From contig NZ_WKRD01000010.1 of assembly GCF_009680455.1 (NCBI RefSeq), positions 1-64,000 of the forward strand: a DNA stretch of 64,000 nt, written 5' to 3'. Of this stretch, positions 46,436 through 54,857 are shown in pieces. The position numbers and the translations under genes were made by a program. Every line of letters starts with the position of its first letter. Position 1 is the first letter of the stretch. The notes beneath the pieces are model-generated. The model saw only the letters and a program-made list of their open reading frames with translations. It ran no database searches and was not told the origin of the DNA. This DNA comes from Lachnospira eligens. GTDB taxonomy: Bacteria; Bacillota; Clostridia; Lachnospirales; Lachnospiraceae.

Positions 46436-46795
46436 GCTCTCCCTCCTTGTCTGCCCGATAAATTCCAATTTGTCACTCTGTACTTATTATTTTACCACAA
46501 TTCCGAGAGCGTGGAAATAGCCTGTTTCTTAAGCCGATTTCCCACCTTTCGGATATACGGAACGGGCGGTCATTTAGGTGTAGACTTAGGGTAGTTCATC
46601 GATGGACAGCACCTTGAAAACAGAATGACCGTCCGAAAAGGGATACCCCGGCTGGGGAAGCACCGCAAGGAGCCGGACTTCGGGACAAAATGTCCCGAAG
46701 TATGGGGAGCGTGCCAACGCCGGAACACGCCGCAGGAATGGGGCAGGAAACCTTTTCGGGGAGAACGGCAACGGAAAGCAAAATGGAGGGAACGC
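46436..46795. promoter_or_regulatory. Divergent control region of the element
   Basis: No gene is supported on either strand. It holds a perfect 10-bp hairpin CTTCGGGACA-AAA-TGTCCCGAAG at 46678-46700, the second copy of the cargo-flanking dyad. A sequence ACCTTGAAAACAGAATGACC near 46611 resembles TACCTTGAAGACTGAATATG before tnpW. It probably contains the promoters of the XRE gene and the mobilisation operon. Confidence 0.55.
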
Positions 46796-47209
46796 ATGAG
46801 AGATAACCCCTATAAAGACTTGCCGCCGCTGGAACGCAAGCCGGACGGTTCCCTTTACCGCATGACACCGGCGCAGAAGAAACAGGCGGCCAGCCTGATA
46901 CGCCGGGAGTGCTGTTGCTTTGAGGACGGCAACTGCATTGTCCTTGATGATGGGGACACCTGCACCTGCCCGCAGACAGTTTCTTTCTCGGTCTGCTGTA
47001 AGTGGTTCCGCTGGGCGGTCTTGCCGCTGGACGGGACGCTGGAAGCGGAGATTTTCCGGGATAAGGACTTGAAACGCTGTGTGGTCTGCGGCGGTGTGTT
47101 CGTCCCCAAATCCAACCGGGCAAAATACTGCCCCGGCTGTGCCGTCAGAGTTCACAGGCGGCAGAAAACAGAAAGTGAACGGAAAAGGAGGTCTGCTGTG
47201 GACAGTTAG
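46796..47209 (+). CDS. Cysteine-rich VLP-domain protein
   Basis: 137 aa from the ATG at 46796 (GGAGGGA site). RECCCFEDGNCIVLDDGDTC, then FSVCCKWFRWAVLPLD and a C-terminal zinc ribbon CVVCGGVFVPKSNRAKYCPG form the Cys-rich VLP pattern. It is widespread in Firmicute conjugative and mobilizable elements, usually next to repA and mob genes. The role is not established. Confidence 0.85.
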   Translation: MRDNPYKDLPPLERKPDGSLYRMTPAQKKQAASLIRRECCCFEDGNCIVLDDGDTCTCPQTVSFSVCCKWFRWAVLPLDGTLEAEIFRDKDLKRCVVCGGVFVPKSNRAKYCPGCAVRVHRRQKTESERKRRSAVDS

Positions 47210-47320
47210 GAGCGAAAAAAGCCTTGATTTATCAGGCTCCGCAAGCCCCAAACCGGGGCAGGTGGTATAAAGTATCGCCCGCCCCGGAAAACGGGCTTCT
47301 AACCGTCCACAAAACGCACT

Positions 47321-47716
47321 ATGACAAATACCATCTATATCCATCAGCCGGAAAAGGCGTTCAGCTTCACCCGGCTCCCGAATTTCCTCTTTGAAGCCCC
47401 CACATTCAAGCCCCTGTCCAACGAGGCAAAGGTTCTGTACGCCTTTATCTTGCGCCGGACAGAGTTATCCCGCAAGAATGGGTGGGCGGATGACTGCGGA
47501 CGGATTTTCCTGTATTACCCTATCTGTGAGGTGGTTGACCTGCTCCATTGTGGGCGGCAGAAAGCGGTGAATACCCTGCGGGAACTGCAATACGCCGGAC
47601 TGGTGGAAATCCAGAAGCAGGGCTGCGGAAAACCCAACCGCATTTTCCCAAAATCCTATGAAGCGGTTCCAAACACCGACTTCAAGAAATCCGGTTCTGG
47701 TACGCCGGAGGACTGA
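47321..47716 (+). pseudogene. repA: Truncated RepA_N replication initiator
   Basis: 131 aa covering only the conserved N-terminal winged helix (FSFTRLPNFLFEAP, SNEAKVLYAFILRRTELSRK, VVDLLHCGRQKAVNTLRELQ). Full RepA proteins of this type reach about 300 residues. After the stop at 47714-47716 the DNA up to about 47880 still resembles coding sequence in broken frames. It is therefore a degenerate or minimal form; autonomous replication is doubtful. Confidence 0.7.
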
Positions 47717-47898
47717 AAACCGTACCCATGAAGTACGGAAATCACTCCTGAGACGTACGAAAACCGGACGGTATATAGAAATACAAAGATAAAAAGATTG
47801 ATTTATATTCTATCCATTCCAATCCTATCCGAGCTATTTTCTGCGGGATTTTCCCTGTGGAAAACCCCGGATAGGAAAGGAATGGGGAAAGGAGCAGA

Positions 47899-48843
47899 AT
47901 GGCACAACACGCAATTTTACGGTTTGAGAAGCACAAGGGCAACCCGGCAAGGCCGCTGGAAGCCCATCACGAAAGACAGAAAGAACAGTATGCCAGCAAT
48001 CCCGACATTGACACAAGCCGGAGCAAATACAACTTCCATATCGTCAAGCCGGAGGGACGCTATTACCACTTCATTCAGAGCCGGATTGAGCAGGCCGGGT
48101 GCCGAACCCGCAAGGACAGCACACGGTTTGTCGATACGCTGATAACCGCCAGCCCGGAGTTTTTTAAGGGGAAATCCCCAAAGGAGATACAGGCGTTCTT
48201 CCAAAGGGCAGCGGACTTCCTCATTGGACGGGTAGGCCGGGAAAATATCGTGTCGGCGGTGGTACACATGGACGAGAAAACGCCCCACCTGCATTTGACC
48301 TTTGTTCCGCTGACAAAGGACAACCGCCTGTGCGCAAAGGAGATTATCGGCAACCGGGCAAACCTGACGAAGTGGCAGGACGATTTTCACGCCTATATGG
48401 TGGTGAAATATCCCGACTTGGAGCGTGGGGAGAGTGCCAGCAGGACAGGCCGGAAGCATATCCCCACCCGGCTTTTCAAACAGGCGGTTTCCCTCTCCAA
48501 ACAGGCCAGAGCCATTGAAGCCGCCCTTGACGGCATTAACCCGCTGAACGCCGGAAAGAAAAAAGAGGAAGCCCTCTCCATGCTAAAAAAGTGGTTCCCG
48601 CAGATGGAGAACTTCTCCGGGCAGTTGAAAAAGTACAAGGTTAAAATCAATGACCTGTTGGCGGAGAATGAGAAGTTGGAAGCAAGGGCAAAGGCCAGCG
48701 AAAAAGGAAAGATGAAAGATACGATGGAACGGGCAAAGCTGAAAAGCGAACTGGACAATTTACAGCGGCTGGTTGACCGTATCCCGCCGGATATACTGGC
48801 GGAACTGAAACGTCAGCAGCGGCACACGGTAAAGGAAAGGTGA
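47899..48843 (+). CDS. mobV: MobV-family relaxase
   Basis: 314 aa. The N-terminal catalytic domain includes HILRFEKHKG-like start residues and HMDEKTPHLHLTFVPLT (His123, His130, His132), the metal motif of MOBV/Pre enzymes. A C-terminal coiled coil (about 225-300) follows. It nicks at oriT (43501-43570) and leads the strand into a recipient with help from another element's secretion system. AAGGAG precedes the ATG. Confidence 0.93.
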   Translation: MAQHAILRFEKHKGNPARPLEAHHERQKEQYASNPDIDTSRSKYNFHIVKPEGRYYHFIQSRIEQAGCRTRKDSTRFVDTLITASPEFFKGKSPKEIQAFFQRAADFLIGRVGRENIVSAVVHMDEKTPHLHLTFVPLTKDNRLCAKEIIGNRANLTKWQDDFHAYMVVKYPDLERGESASRTGRKHIPTRLFKQAVSLSKQARAIEAALDGINPLNAGKKKEEALSMLKKWFPQMENFSGQLKKYKVKINDLLAENEKLEARAKASEKGKMKDTMERAKLKSELDNLQRLVDRIPPDILAELKRQQRHTVKER

Positions 48844-48915
48844 TAGATATAAGCAGAAATTTTCGCCGCCTTTGTGCGGCATTGTACCTTGAAGACTGAA
48901 TATGGAGGACACTGG

Positions 48916-49110
48916 ATGGCAAAAAGCGAAAGCGATATTTTTACACCCCGGACAGGGCAGGTCATACAAGCAGAGAACGGCACGCAGTATTTTGTATGTG
49001 GGAACAACCGTATAAAAATCTCCGAACACTTCGCCGCAGGCGGGAAGCCCCTCGGTGATCTGATTGTAGATGTGGTGCGGCATACCGCAGAAAAAGCCGC
49101 TTCAACCTGA
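48916..49110 (+). CDS. tnpW: TnpW-like small transposon protein
   Basis: 64 aa from the ATG at 48916 (GGAGG site). SGTQ-like core: IFTPRTGQVIQAENGTQYFV and a basic to helical C-terminus. Proteins of this kind lie directly before tnpX-type recombinases in Tn4451 relatives. The function is unknown; a recombination-directionality role is possible. Confidence 0.75.
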   Translation: MAKSESDIFTPRTGQVIQAENGTQYFVCGNNRIKISEHFAAGGKPLGDLIVDVVRHTAEKAAST

Positions 49111-49120
49111 TAGTCCATCA

Positions 49121-49181
49121 TTGATAACACGCCCACGCTTATGATATAATTGCCATAGAGCAAAAGTATTGTAAGCGTGGG
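49121..49181 (+). promoter_or_regulatory. Promoter and operator-like dyad of the recombinase gene
   Basis: TTGATA (49121-49126) and TATAAT (49145-49150) are 18 bp apart. CCCACGCTTA (49132-49141) and TAAGCGTGGG (49172-49181) form a perfect 10-bp inverted repeat spanning the -10 and start site. It could be a repressor operator or a leader hairpin limiting recombinase synthesis. Confidence 0.65.
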
Positions 49182-49210
49182 TTGTTTCTTTAGAAGGAGG
49201 ATTTTTAACG

Positions 49211-50833
49211 GTGAAACAACCTTACAATACTACGATTTACAACACGGCGCTTTATATGAGATTGAGCCGGGACGATGAACTGCAAGGAGAAAGCGGGAGT
49301 ATTCAGACACAACGCATGATGCTCCGGCAATATGCCGCCGAGCATGGCCTGAATGTCATAGATGAATATATCGACGATGGATGGTCTGGAACGAACTTTG
49401 ACAGGCCGGATTTTCAGAGAATGATTGATGACATTGAGGACGGGAAAATCAACTGCGTTGTTACGAAGGATTTATCCCGCTTAGGCAGAAACTACATTCT
49501 GACCGGCCAATACACGGAAATCTACTTTCCCAGCAAAGGCGTCCGCTATATCGCTGTCAATGACAATGTGGACACCATCAACGGAGAGAATGAGCTTGCC
49601 CCATTCCTCAACATTCTGAATGAAATGCACGCCCGCCAGACCAGCAAAAAGGTAAAAGCGGCCATGCGGACACGGTTTGCAAATGGCGCACACTATGGAG
49701 CCTATGCCCCGCTGGGCTATGTCAAAGACCCGGATAAGAAAGGTCATCTTTTGGTTGACTCGGAAACAAGGTGGATTATCGAAAAGATTTTTGACCTTGC
49801 CGTTCATGGCCGGGGAGCCGCCAGCATTACACGGATTTTGGTCGAAGAAAAAGTACCTACTCCCGGCTGGCTGAATTTCCAGAGATACGGCACTTTCGCA
49901 AATATCTATGCCGGAGCGCCGGAGGAAAAAGCCTATGCGTGGACGATAGCGCAGGTAAAAAGTATTCTGAAAGAGGAAACCTATATCGGACACAGCATCC
50001 ACAATAAGCAGACCAACATTTCATTCAAAAACAAGAAGAAAGTACGCAAGCCAAAAGAGGAATGGTATCGTGTGGAGAACACCCACGAAGCGATTATTTC
50101 CGAAGATGTGTTCCGTCAAGTACAGGAGCAGATTTGCAACAGGCGCAGACGGCAGAAGAACGGCACAACGCAGATATTTTCCGGGCTGGTAAAATGTGCG
50201 GACTGCGGTTGGTCGCTGGCCTATGGTGTGAACAGTCAGAACAAAAATCCCTATGCCCACTACCATTGTAGCAAGTACGGGCAAGGATTGCACCAGTGTT
50301 CCATGCACTATATCCGTTATGATGTGCTTTACGCCTATGTCCTTTCCCGTCTGCAATACTGGTCTGTGCTGGCACAGCAGGACGGGGACAAACTTCTGAA
50401 ACGGCTACTTAACGCCAGCGACAAGGAACGCAATACTGCAAGGAAGCGGCAGACAGCCGAACTGAAAAAGGCGGAAAAACGCAAAGCAGAAGTAGACACC
50501 CTGTTTGCAAAAATGTATGAGGACTGGTCTGCCGGACGCATTACAGAATACAATTTCAATATGCTGTCCGAAAAGTATCAGGGCGAACAGCGAGAATTGA
50601 ACGCAAAAATTGAACGGCTTCACGAAGCGATGGAGGCCGCTGCCCAGACAGCGGTTGACGCTGAAAAGTGGATAGGTCTGATGAAACAGTATGTCAATCC
50701 CACAGAATTGACGGCTGAACTTCTGAATACGCTGATTGAAAAAATCCTTATCCATGAAGCGGTCAAAAGTGAGGACGGAAGCCGGGAACAGGAGGTAGAA
50801 ATCTTCTACCGCTTTATCGGCAAAATCGAATGA
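49211..50833 (+). CDS. tnpX: TnpX-like large serine recombinase
   Basis: 540 aa with a GTG start behind AAGGAGG. The resolvase domain (YMRLSRDDE with nucleophile Ser19, DEYIDDGWSGTNFDRP, KDLSRLGRNY) is followed by the recombinase domain, a zinc ribbon (CADCGW ... HYHCSKYGQGLHQC) and a coiled coil (about 400-470) as in DUF4368 members. It excises and inserts the element; its gene sits at the right end beside the att dyad. Confidence 0.95.
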   Translation: MKQPYNTTIYNTALYMRLSRDDELQGESGSIQTQRMMLRQYAAEHGLNVIDEYIDDGWSGTNFDRPDFQRMIDDIEDGKINCVVTKDLSRLGRNYILTGQYTEIYFPSKGVRYIAVNDNVDTINGENELAPFLNILNEMHARQTSKKVKAAMRTRFANGAHYGAYAPLGYVKDPDKKGHLLVDSETRWIIEKIFDLAVHGRGAASITRILVEEKVPTPGWLNFQRYGTFANIYAGAPEEKAYAWTIAQVKSILKEETYIGHSIHNKQTNISFKNKKKVRKPKEEWYRVENTHEAIISEDVFRQVQEQICNRRRRQKNGTTQIFSGLVKCADCGWSLAYGVNSQNKNPYAHYHCSKYGQGLHQCSMHYIRYDVLYAYVLSRLQYWSVLAQQDGDKLLKRLLNASDKERNTARKRQTAELKKAEKRKAEVDTLFAKMYEDWSAGRITEYNFNMLSEKYQGEQRELNAKIERLHEAMEAAAQTAVDAEKWIGLMKQYVNPTELTAELLNTLIEKILIHEAVKSEDGSREQEVEIFYRFIGKIE

Positions 50834-50857
50834 CACATCTTGAGATACCCAACAATA

Positions 50858-50878
50858 TCTTTAACTAAGGGAAACTGG
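50858..50878. other. attR: Right att half-site
   Basis: TCTTTAACTAAGGGAA then ACT and the GG core. With the left end (43364-43381) it forms an inverted-repeat attP across the core. The host half continues as AGACAGTTTTCCC. Confidence 0.8.
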
Positions 50879-51641
50879 AGACAGTTTTCCCGATATAGGT
50901 GTTATAGAAGAGTTATCAAGAATACTTGACATAAGGATTCAGGATATTGTAATAGGGGAGATTAAGGAGAAGAATACCGACAGTGAAACAGCGGTTACAG
51001 AAGTTGTGAGAGTGGCAAAGCTGCAGGACAGAGTAAAGAAAAGAGAACTTATAACAGGAATTGTTGCTGTTATTATTGTTGGATATATGCTTATGTGTGG
51101 GTGGTACTCATTCAGGGGACATATTGACAGTTCGGGGATGTATTATCTTGGGATATCTCTTGCTGTTATTCTTGTAGCTGTGTTTCTGAAAGAAATATTA
51201 ATCGGTGCAGATCCAAATAGAGAAAATGCGGATAAGCGGATATATAATATTATCGGATTTGGAAGTATGGCATACAGTTTTATTATGATGATAATTGTAA
51301 CTGGCATATTTAATAATCATGAAATTCAGTCATGGAAGATAGACGGAAATATAGGACGAATTATAAATGTGCAGCTTATTATTATATTTATACTTAATCT
51401 TGCATTGCTTATTATTCAGAATTATGTCAGCATGCGAAAATATGAAGGAGAGACTGGAAGGGAGTACAGTCTGATAGGAGCATGCTTTACAAGTATGATG
51501 TATTCATGGCTGTTGCATACATTGACAGATATACACAGCTTTAATAAATATATGATAATCATTGCGGCTATTGTGATAATTGAACTGCTTGCTGTATATA
51601 TTATCAGGTTCTGTGTTACTAATCATAGACAGGTTTCATAA
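50879..51641 (+). pseudogene. 3' part of the interrupted XRE membrane regulator
   Basis: Reading on from the restored codon gives DSFPDIGVIEELSRILDIRI, the standard end of an XRE domain. A linker and six membrane helices (ITGIVAVIIVGYMLMCGWYS and onward) follow to residue 295. The open frame from 51006 is only its membrane half and has no ribosome site, so it is unlikely to be made while the element is inserted. Excision would repair it. Confidence 0.88.
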
Positions 51642-51774
51642 GGATAGTATTGTACCTTGTATACAATTGAGGTAGAAAAAGAAGCTATTGAGGAAGCAAA
51701 TGGTTTTGGGCTTACATTGATGATATAATACAGACAACGATGGTTGAAACATCATTGTCAGAAAGCTTAATTCG

Positions 51775-51793
51775 TAATATAGATATACATAAA
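51775..51793. repeat. 19-nt direct repeat, left copy
   Basis: TAATATAGATATACATAAA, exact match to 61169-61187. Both copies are followed at once by related hairpins. Confidence 0.8.
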
Positions 51794-51845
51794 AAGGACA
51801 GGAGCGTGTTACTATTTATCCGGTAACATGTTCCTGTCTGATTTT
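51794..51845 (+). terminator. Terminator-like hairpin before the kinase cassette
   Basis: GGACAGGAGCGTGTTAC pairs with GTAACATGTTCCTGTCT around TATTTATCCG, with a few internal mismatches, then ATTTTC. It is a sequence relative of the hairpin at 61191-61228. Confidence 0.7.
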
Positions 51846-51911
51846 CAGGTAATCAAACATGTTATTAATTAATAGTCCATTTTCAAATATATTTAATTTT
51901 AATATAATATA

Positions 51912-51940
51912 TTGACATAAATAGACAACAAATGTACTAT
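51912..51940 (+). promoter_or_regulatory. Promoter of the split-kinase operon
   Basis: TTGACA at 51912-51917 and TACTAT at 51935-51940 are 17 bp apart. GACA occurs twice 11 bp apart over the -35, a spacing reminiscent of LytTR direct-repeat sites. Confidence 0.55.
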
Positions 51941-52008
51941 GAAATCAGTTTATAAGTATGAAATAAAAAGCAAGAGGGGGAAAGCTTAAAAAGCTTATAC
52001 AAAAGAGA

Positions 52009-53076
52009 ATGTATTATTTAGTATGTCTGTTGATGACACCAGGGGTTAAGATAAGCTATTATATTGCAGTGCAACTTATTGATAATAGCGAGAACAAGAA
52101 AATTAAAGGCATTTTGGCTGTGCTGGCAAGTTATATTATTGAATTGGGATTGTTCGGATTAAAGGCTGGTTTTAATAGTTATAAGATGTCGTTAATTATA
52201 GAGATGATACTGGTGTATCTGGCGGTATTGGTCATACTCTGGATAAAGAAATATAATAGAAATTTTATTAATATAGCAGTGTTTGTTCCACTGGTGATTA
52301 TGTATCCTCTGTGTATATATGCTGTACCGGATGGTACGAATGTTGCACTGATGCTTACATCATGGTTTGTAGGAAGTGCTTTCTGTAATCTGAGCATGTA
52401 TAGTTTATTTGATATTCCGGATATGAAGAATCAGAGGAAGGCGTTCCGTAAGATAGAGGATAACAGGGTGCTAAGGGAAAATCAGGCGGATGTAATGCAG
52501 CTATATCAAGGCTTTGGACAGAAATCGATAGAAAGTATAGATGAAATCAAAGCAGCAATTAAAGAAAATGTTTCTAGACAACAGCTTGATGATAATATCA
52601 GGAATACGGTTATGGATATGCACATTAAAGAGTATTGTTCCAACACCATTGTTAACCAGATTATTTACCTGATGAAGAACCGGTGCACAGATATTGATTT
52701 TAATGTGGATATCGATGTGAATTCTATTATAGAAATTGATGATTTGTCATTATCGTCAGTTATGCTGAATCTTCTTGATAATGCATATAATTATTGCAAA
52801 TGTGATGGAAAATCATCACAGAAATACATTAATCTGACAATGAAGAAGAATGGGGATTATTTGACAATCAGTGTAGTTAATTCTTATGCAGGCAAGATAA
52901 AATCAAAGGCAGCAGGCATAAGGACAGGTGTTAAGGAACATGGTTGGGGAAGAATTATTGTGCGGGATATTGCAAAGAAATACGGAGGACAATTTAATAC
53001 AATAATTAATAAGAAAGAATACACTGCTAAGGTTATATTATGCTCTGGGAAAGGAGAGGAGGCAGAAATAGTATGA
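52009..53076 (+). CDS. Membrane GHKL-ATPase kinase subunit without phosphoacceptor His
   Basis: 355 aa. Five or so membrane helices in the first 150 residues are of the AgrC-like type. A helical region follows and then a GHKL ATPase: N box SSVMLNLLDNAYNYC and G box EHGWGRIIVRDIAKKYGG. In this family an HDxxN box should precede the EYCSNTIVNQI segment, but the equivalent stretch QLYQGFGQKSIESIDE has no His. It overlaps the next gene (ATGA), which supplies that box. The start at 52009 lacks a good ribosome site; an unusual start is possible. Confidence 0.8.
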   Translation: MYYLVCLLMTPGVKISYYIAVQLIDNSENKKIKGILAVLASYIIELGLFGLKAGFNSYKMSLIIEMILVYLAVLVILWIKKYNRNFINIAVFVPLVIMYPLCIYAVPDGTNVALMLTSWFVGSAFCNLSMYSLFDIPDMKNQRKAFRKIEDNRVLRENQADVMQLYQGFGQKSIESIDEIKAAIKENVSRQQLDDNIRNTVMDMHIKEYCSNTIVNQIIYLMKNRCTDIDFNVDIDVNSIIEIDDLSLSSVMLNLLDNAYNYCKCDGKSSQKYINLTMKKNGDYLTISVVNSYAGKIKSKAAGIRTGVKEHGWGRIIVRDIAKKYGGQFNTIINKKEYTAKVILCSGKGEEAEIV

Positions 53077-53927
53077 AAATAGTAATTAATCTGGTAATAA
53101 TAAGCCTTGCAAATATAGTTTCTGCATTTTCACTTTTTATTATACCAGAATATAAGATTAGTCTAAAAAAATTATTTATTGAATTATTAATATTCGGTTT
53201 ATTTATAGGAAATATTAAATATTTTGTCCAGACAAACAGCAAGGTTGATCTTGCTCTTATATTGTTGAATAATGTATTATTTTTTGGAATATTTCTGACA
53301 GCATTAAAGGGCAAAATATATAAATTCATACTTGCATATGGAATAATGACATTCATATGTTTTACAGCAGAGTCATTGCTTGTAGTATTAAATGTAAGTT
53401 ATGATGGAAATATCTTTTCAGACACATTCTTTTCAATGAGTCTGATTGAGCTTATATTTATATCAATGATGGATTTTCTGTTATATCTTCTGGTGAGAAG
53501 GATAAAGAATTATATTGACAATGTATATGTTGATGAAAAGGGTATTTTTGCAATCCTGTTTGTTGCATGCTACTGTTCAATATATCCTAGCTATGTTAAA
53601 AGAATAATTGCACAATACAATCTGAGTGTTAATACCAACATTTTTATAATAGTCAATCTTTTTACCTTAGTCATACTTGCCATTATACTAATAAGAAGTA
53701 CTATACTGCATAGAAAGCAGTACCTTGTGGAATATAGGGAAGTATATGAAAAGGAGCAGGAAAGACTTGATAACATTCTTATGCAGAATGAAAATATGGC
53801 AAAGCTGAGGCATGATTATATTAATCAGATAACTGTTGTGAATGCAGTAGCGGTAACAGAGCCGCAGAAAGCAATAGCAATACTGGATAACATGAAACGG
53901 GAATACGAAGAAAGATTACAGATATGA
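53073..53927 (+). CDS. Membrane HDY-box protein lacking an ATPase domain
   Basis: 284 aa from the ATG at 53073 (ATGA overlap; GGAGAGGAGG upstream). Six or seven membrane helices, then a cytoplasmic helix with KLRHDYINQITVV, the phosphoacceptor box of AgrC/ComD-type kinases. The protein ends about 35 residues later, before any ATP-binding domain. Next to an ATPase without His, it seems to be the other half of a two-polypeptide histidine kinase. Its stop overlaps the response-regulator start. Confidence 0.82.
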   Translation: MKIVINLVIISLANIVSAFSLFIIPEYKISLKKLFIELLIFGLFIGNIKYFVQTNSKVDLALILLNNVLFFGIFLTALKGKIYKFILAYGIMTFICFTAESLLVVLNVSYDGNIFSDTFFSMSLIELIFISMMDFLLYLLVRRIKNYIDNVYVDEKGIFAILFVACYCSIYPSYVKRIIAQYNLSVNTNIFIIVNLFTLVILAIILIRSTILHRKQYLVEYREVYEKEQERLDNILMQNENMAKLRHDYINQITVVNAVAVTEPQKAIAILDNMKREYEERLQI

Positions 53928-54637
53928 GAATTGCGATATGTGATGATTACATGGAACATGCAAGAGATATAGAAGAAAAGATAACTTCTGTTAACGAAGG
54001 GATATTAACAGACTTGTATGATGATATAGAGCAGTTATTTGTGGAAGTAAATGCGGACAAGAAAAAATATGATGCAGTATTCATGGATATGGAATGGGAG
54101 AATAATACCAGAAGTGGTGTGGATTATGTCCAGATGTTAAGCGATATGGACTGTCGTGCAAGAATAGTATGCGTGACAGCATATACCATGAAATACATAG
54201 AGAAGCTGTTCTGGAACAATGTTGATATATTTGGTGTTATTAATAAACCTGTGAATATGGAAAGTCTTAGGAAGGTGCTTGTTAAAATAGCTGACAGCAG
54301 GGATAAGTCCAAGAAAGAACTTGTGCTTAGCTTCAACGATACGGTATTCAGGGTAGGAATGAACGAGATAATATATGTGAAGAGTGAGGCACATAAGACT
54401 ATAATATACATGCTTGATGGAGAAAAGTCTTTCTATGTATCATTTAAGAGTATCCGTTCACAAGTGCCAGAATATTTTTACTGCATTAATAAAGGCTTAT
54501 TAGTTAACATGAATTATGTTAAGAGGATAGAGCAGAGTGAAGTTGTGATGCTATATCGGAAACAGATGATTACACTTCCTGTGGCAAGGGAAAAAAGAAA
54601 AGATTTTAAAAACAGATTTTTTGAGTATATAGGATAA
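53924..54637 (+). CDS. LytTR-family response regulator
   Basis: 237 aa. The receiver domain has ICDD, the phosphoacceptor Asp55 in VFMDMEW, VTAY and the conserved Lys108 in INKPVN. The LytTR DNA-binding domain is at about 125-237 (LSFNDTVFRVGMNEIIYVKS to YCINKGLLVNMNYVKRIE). It is the natural partner of the split kinase encoded just upstream, with ATGA coupling. Targets likely include the surface-protein genes downstream. Confidence 0.93.
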   Translation: MRIAICDDYMEHARDIEEKITSVNEGILTDLYDDIEQLFVEVNADKKKYDAVFMDMEWENNTRSGVDYVQMLSDMDCRARIVCVTAYTMKYIEKLFWNNVDIFGVINKPVNMESLRKVLVKIADSRDKSKKELVLSFNDTVFRVGMNEIIYVKSEAHKTIIYMLDGEKSFYVSFKSIRSQVPEYFYCINKGLLVNMNYVKRIEQSEVVMLYRKQMITLPVAREKRKDFKNRFFEYIG

Positions 54638-54660
54638 TAACTTAATATGATAAATAATTA

Positions 54661-54700
54661 AAACTCTTAAGCAGTTAACATGGCTGCTTAAGAGTTTTTT
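54661..54700 (+). terminator. Terminator of the kinase-regulator operon
   Basis: AAACTCTTAAGCAG pairs with GCTGCTTAAGAGTTT around TTAACATG, then TTTTG. The perfect stem makes it a strong intrinsic terminator. Confidence 0.92.
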
Positions 54701-54703
54701 GTA

Positions 54704-54840
54704 TATTGAGACAGATAGTATATTAACAATTAATGCAGGCAAAACAACACTTAGTGTAAAAGCAATAGGCAAATCATTCCTGAAAATATACAATAACAAT
54801 ACATTAATCGAGAGCAGCCATGAATTGGCAAAAAATAAAT
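54704..54840 (+). pseudogene. Short coding-like remnant
   Basis: A start-less frame reads IETDSILTINAGKTTLSVKA, then IGKSFLKIYNNNTLIESSHE to a stop just before the next gene. The composition looks coding but no start or ribosome site is present, so it may be the tail of a deleted gene. Confidence 0.35.
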
Positions 54841-54857
54841 AAATAGGAGGCGATTAT

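Larger units (their letters stand above)
43366..50878. mobile_element. Mobilizable serine-recombinase element of 7.5 kb
   Basis: The boundaries are fixed by reconstituting the interrupted XRE gene at a GG dinucleotide (43364-43365 and 50877-50878). The circular junction made from its ends gives a dyad: TCTTTAACTAAGGGAA (50858-50873) against the complement of TTCACTTAGATAAAGA (43366-43381), 14 of 16 matching. Backbone GC is clearly higher than the host. Contents: oriT, cargo (ant(6), tag), XRE regulator, Cys-rich VLP protein, truncated RepA, MobV relaxase, TnpW, TnpX-like recombinase. There are no conjugation genes, so transfer needs a helper. Confidence 0.93.
51642..52008. other. Intergenic region with gene remnant, terminator and promoter
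   Basis: 51660-51835 reads as short coding-like fragments in two frames (YTIEVEKEAIEEANGF, then WAYIDDIIQTTMVETSLSES), perhaps a decayed gene. The copy of a 19-nt repeat also found at 61169 lies at 51775-51793. The rest holds the terminator and promoter listed separately. Confidence 0.5.

Noticed and set aside
46586-47344. 252-codon reverse-strand frame over the Cys-rich VLP gene
   Set aside because: Long frames are expected on the opposite strand of GC-rich genes; the plus-strand gene has a ribosome site and a known domain.
50061-50356. Reverse-strand frames within the serine recombinase gene
   Set aside because: Antisense to the zinc-ribbon part of the recombinase; no start signals.
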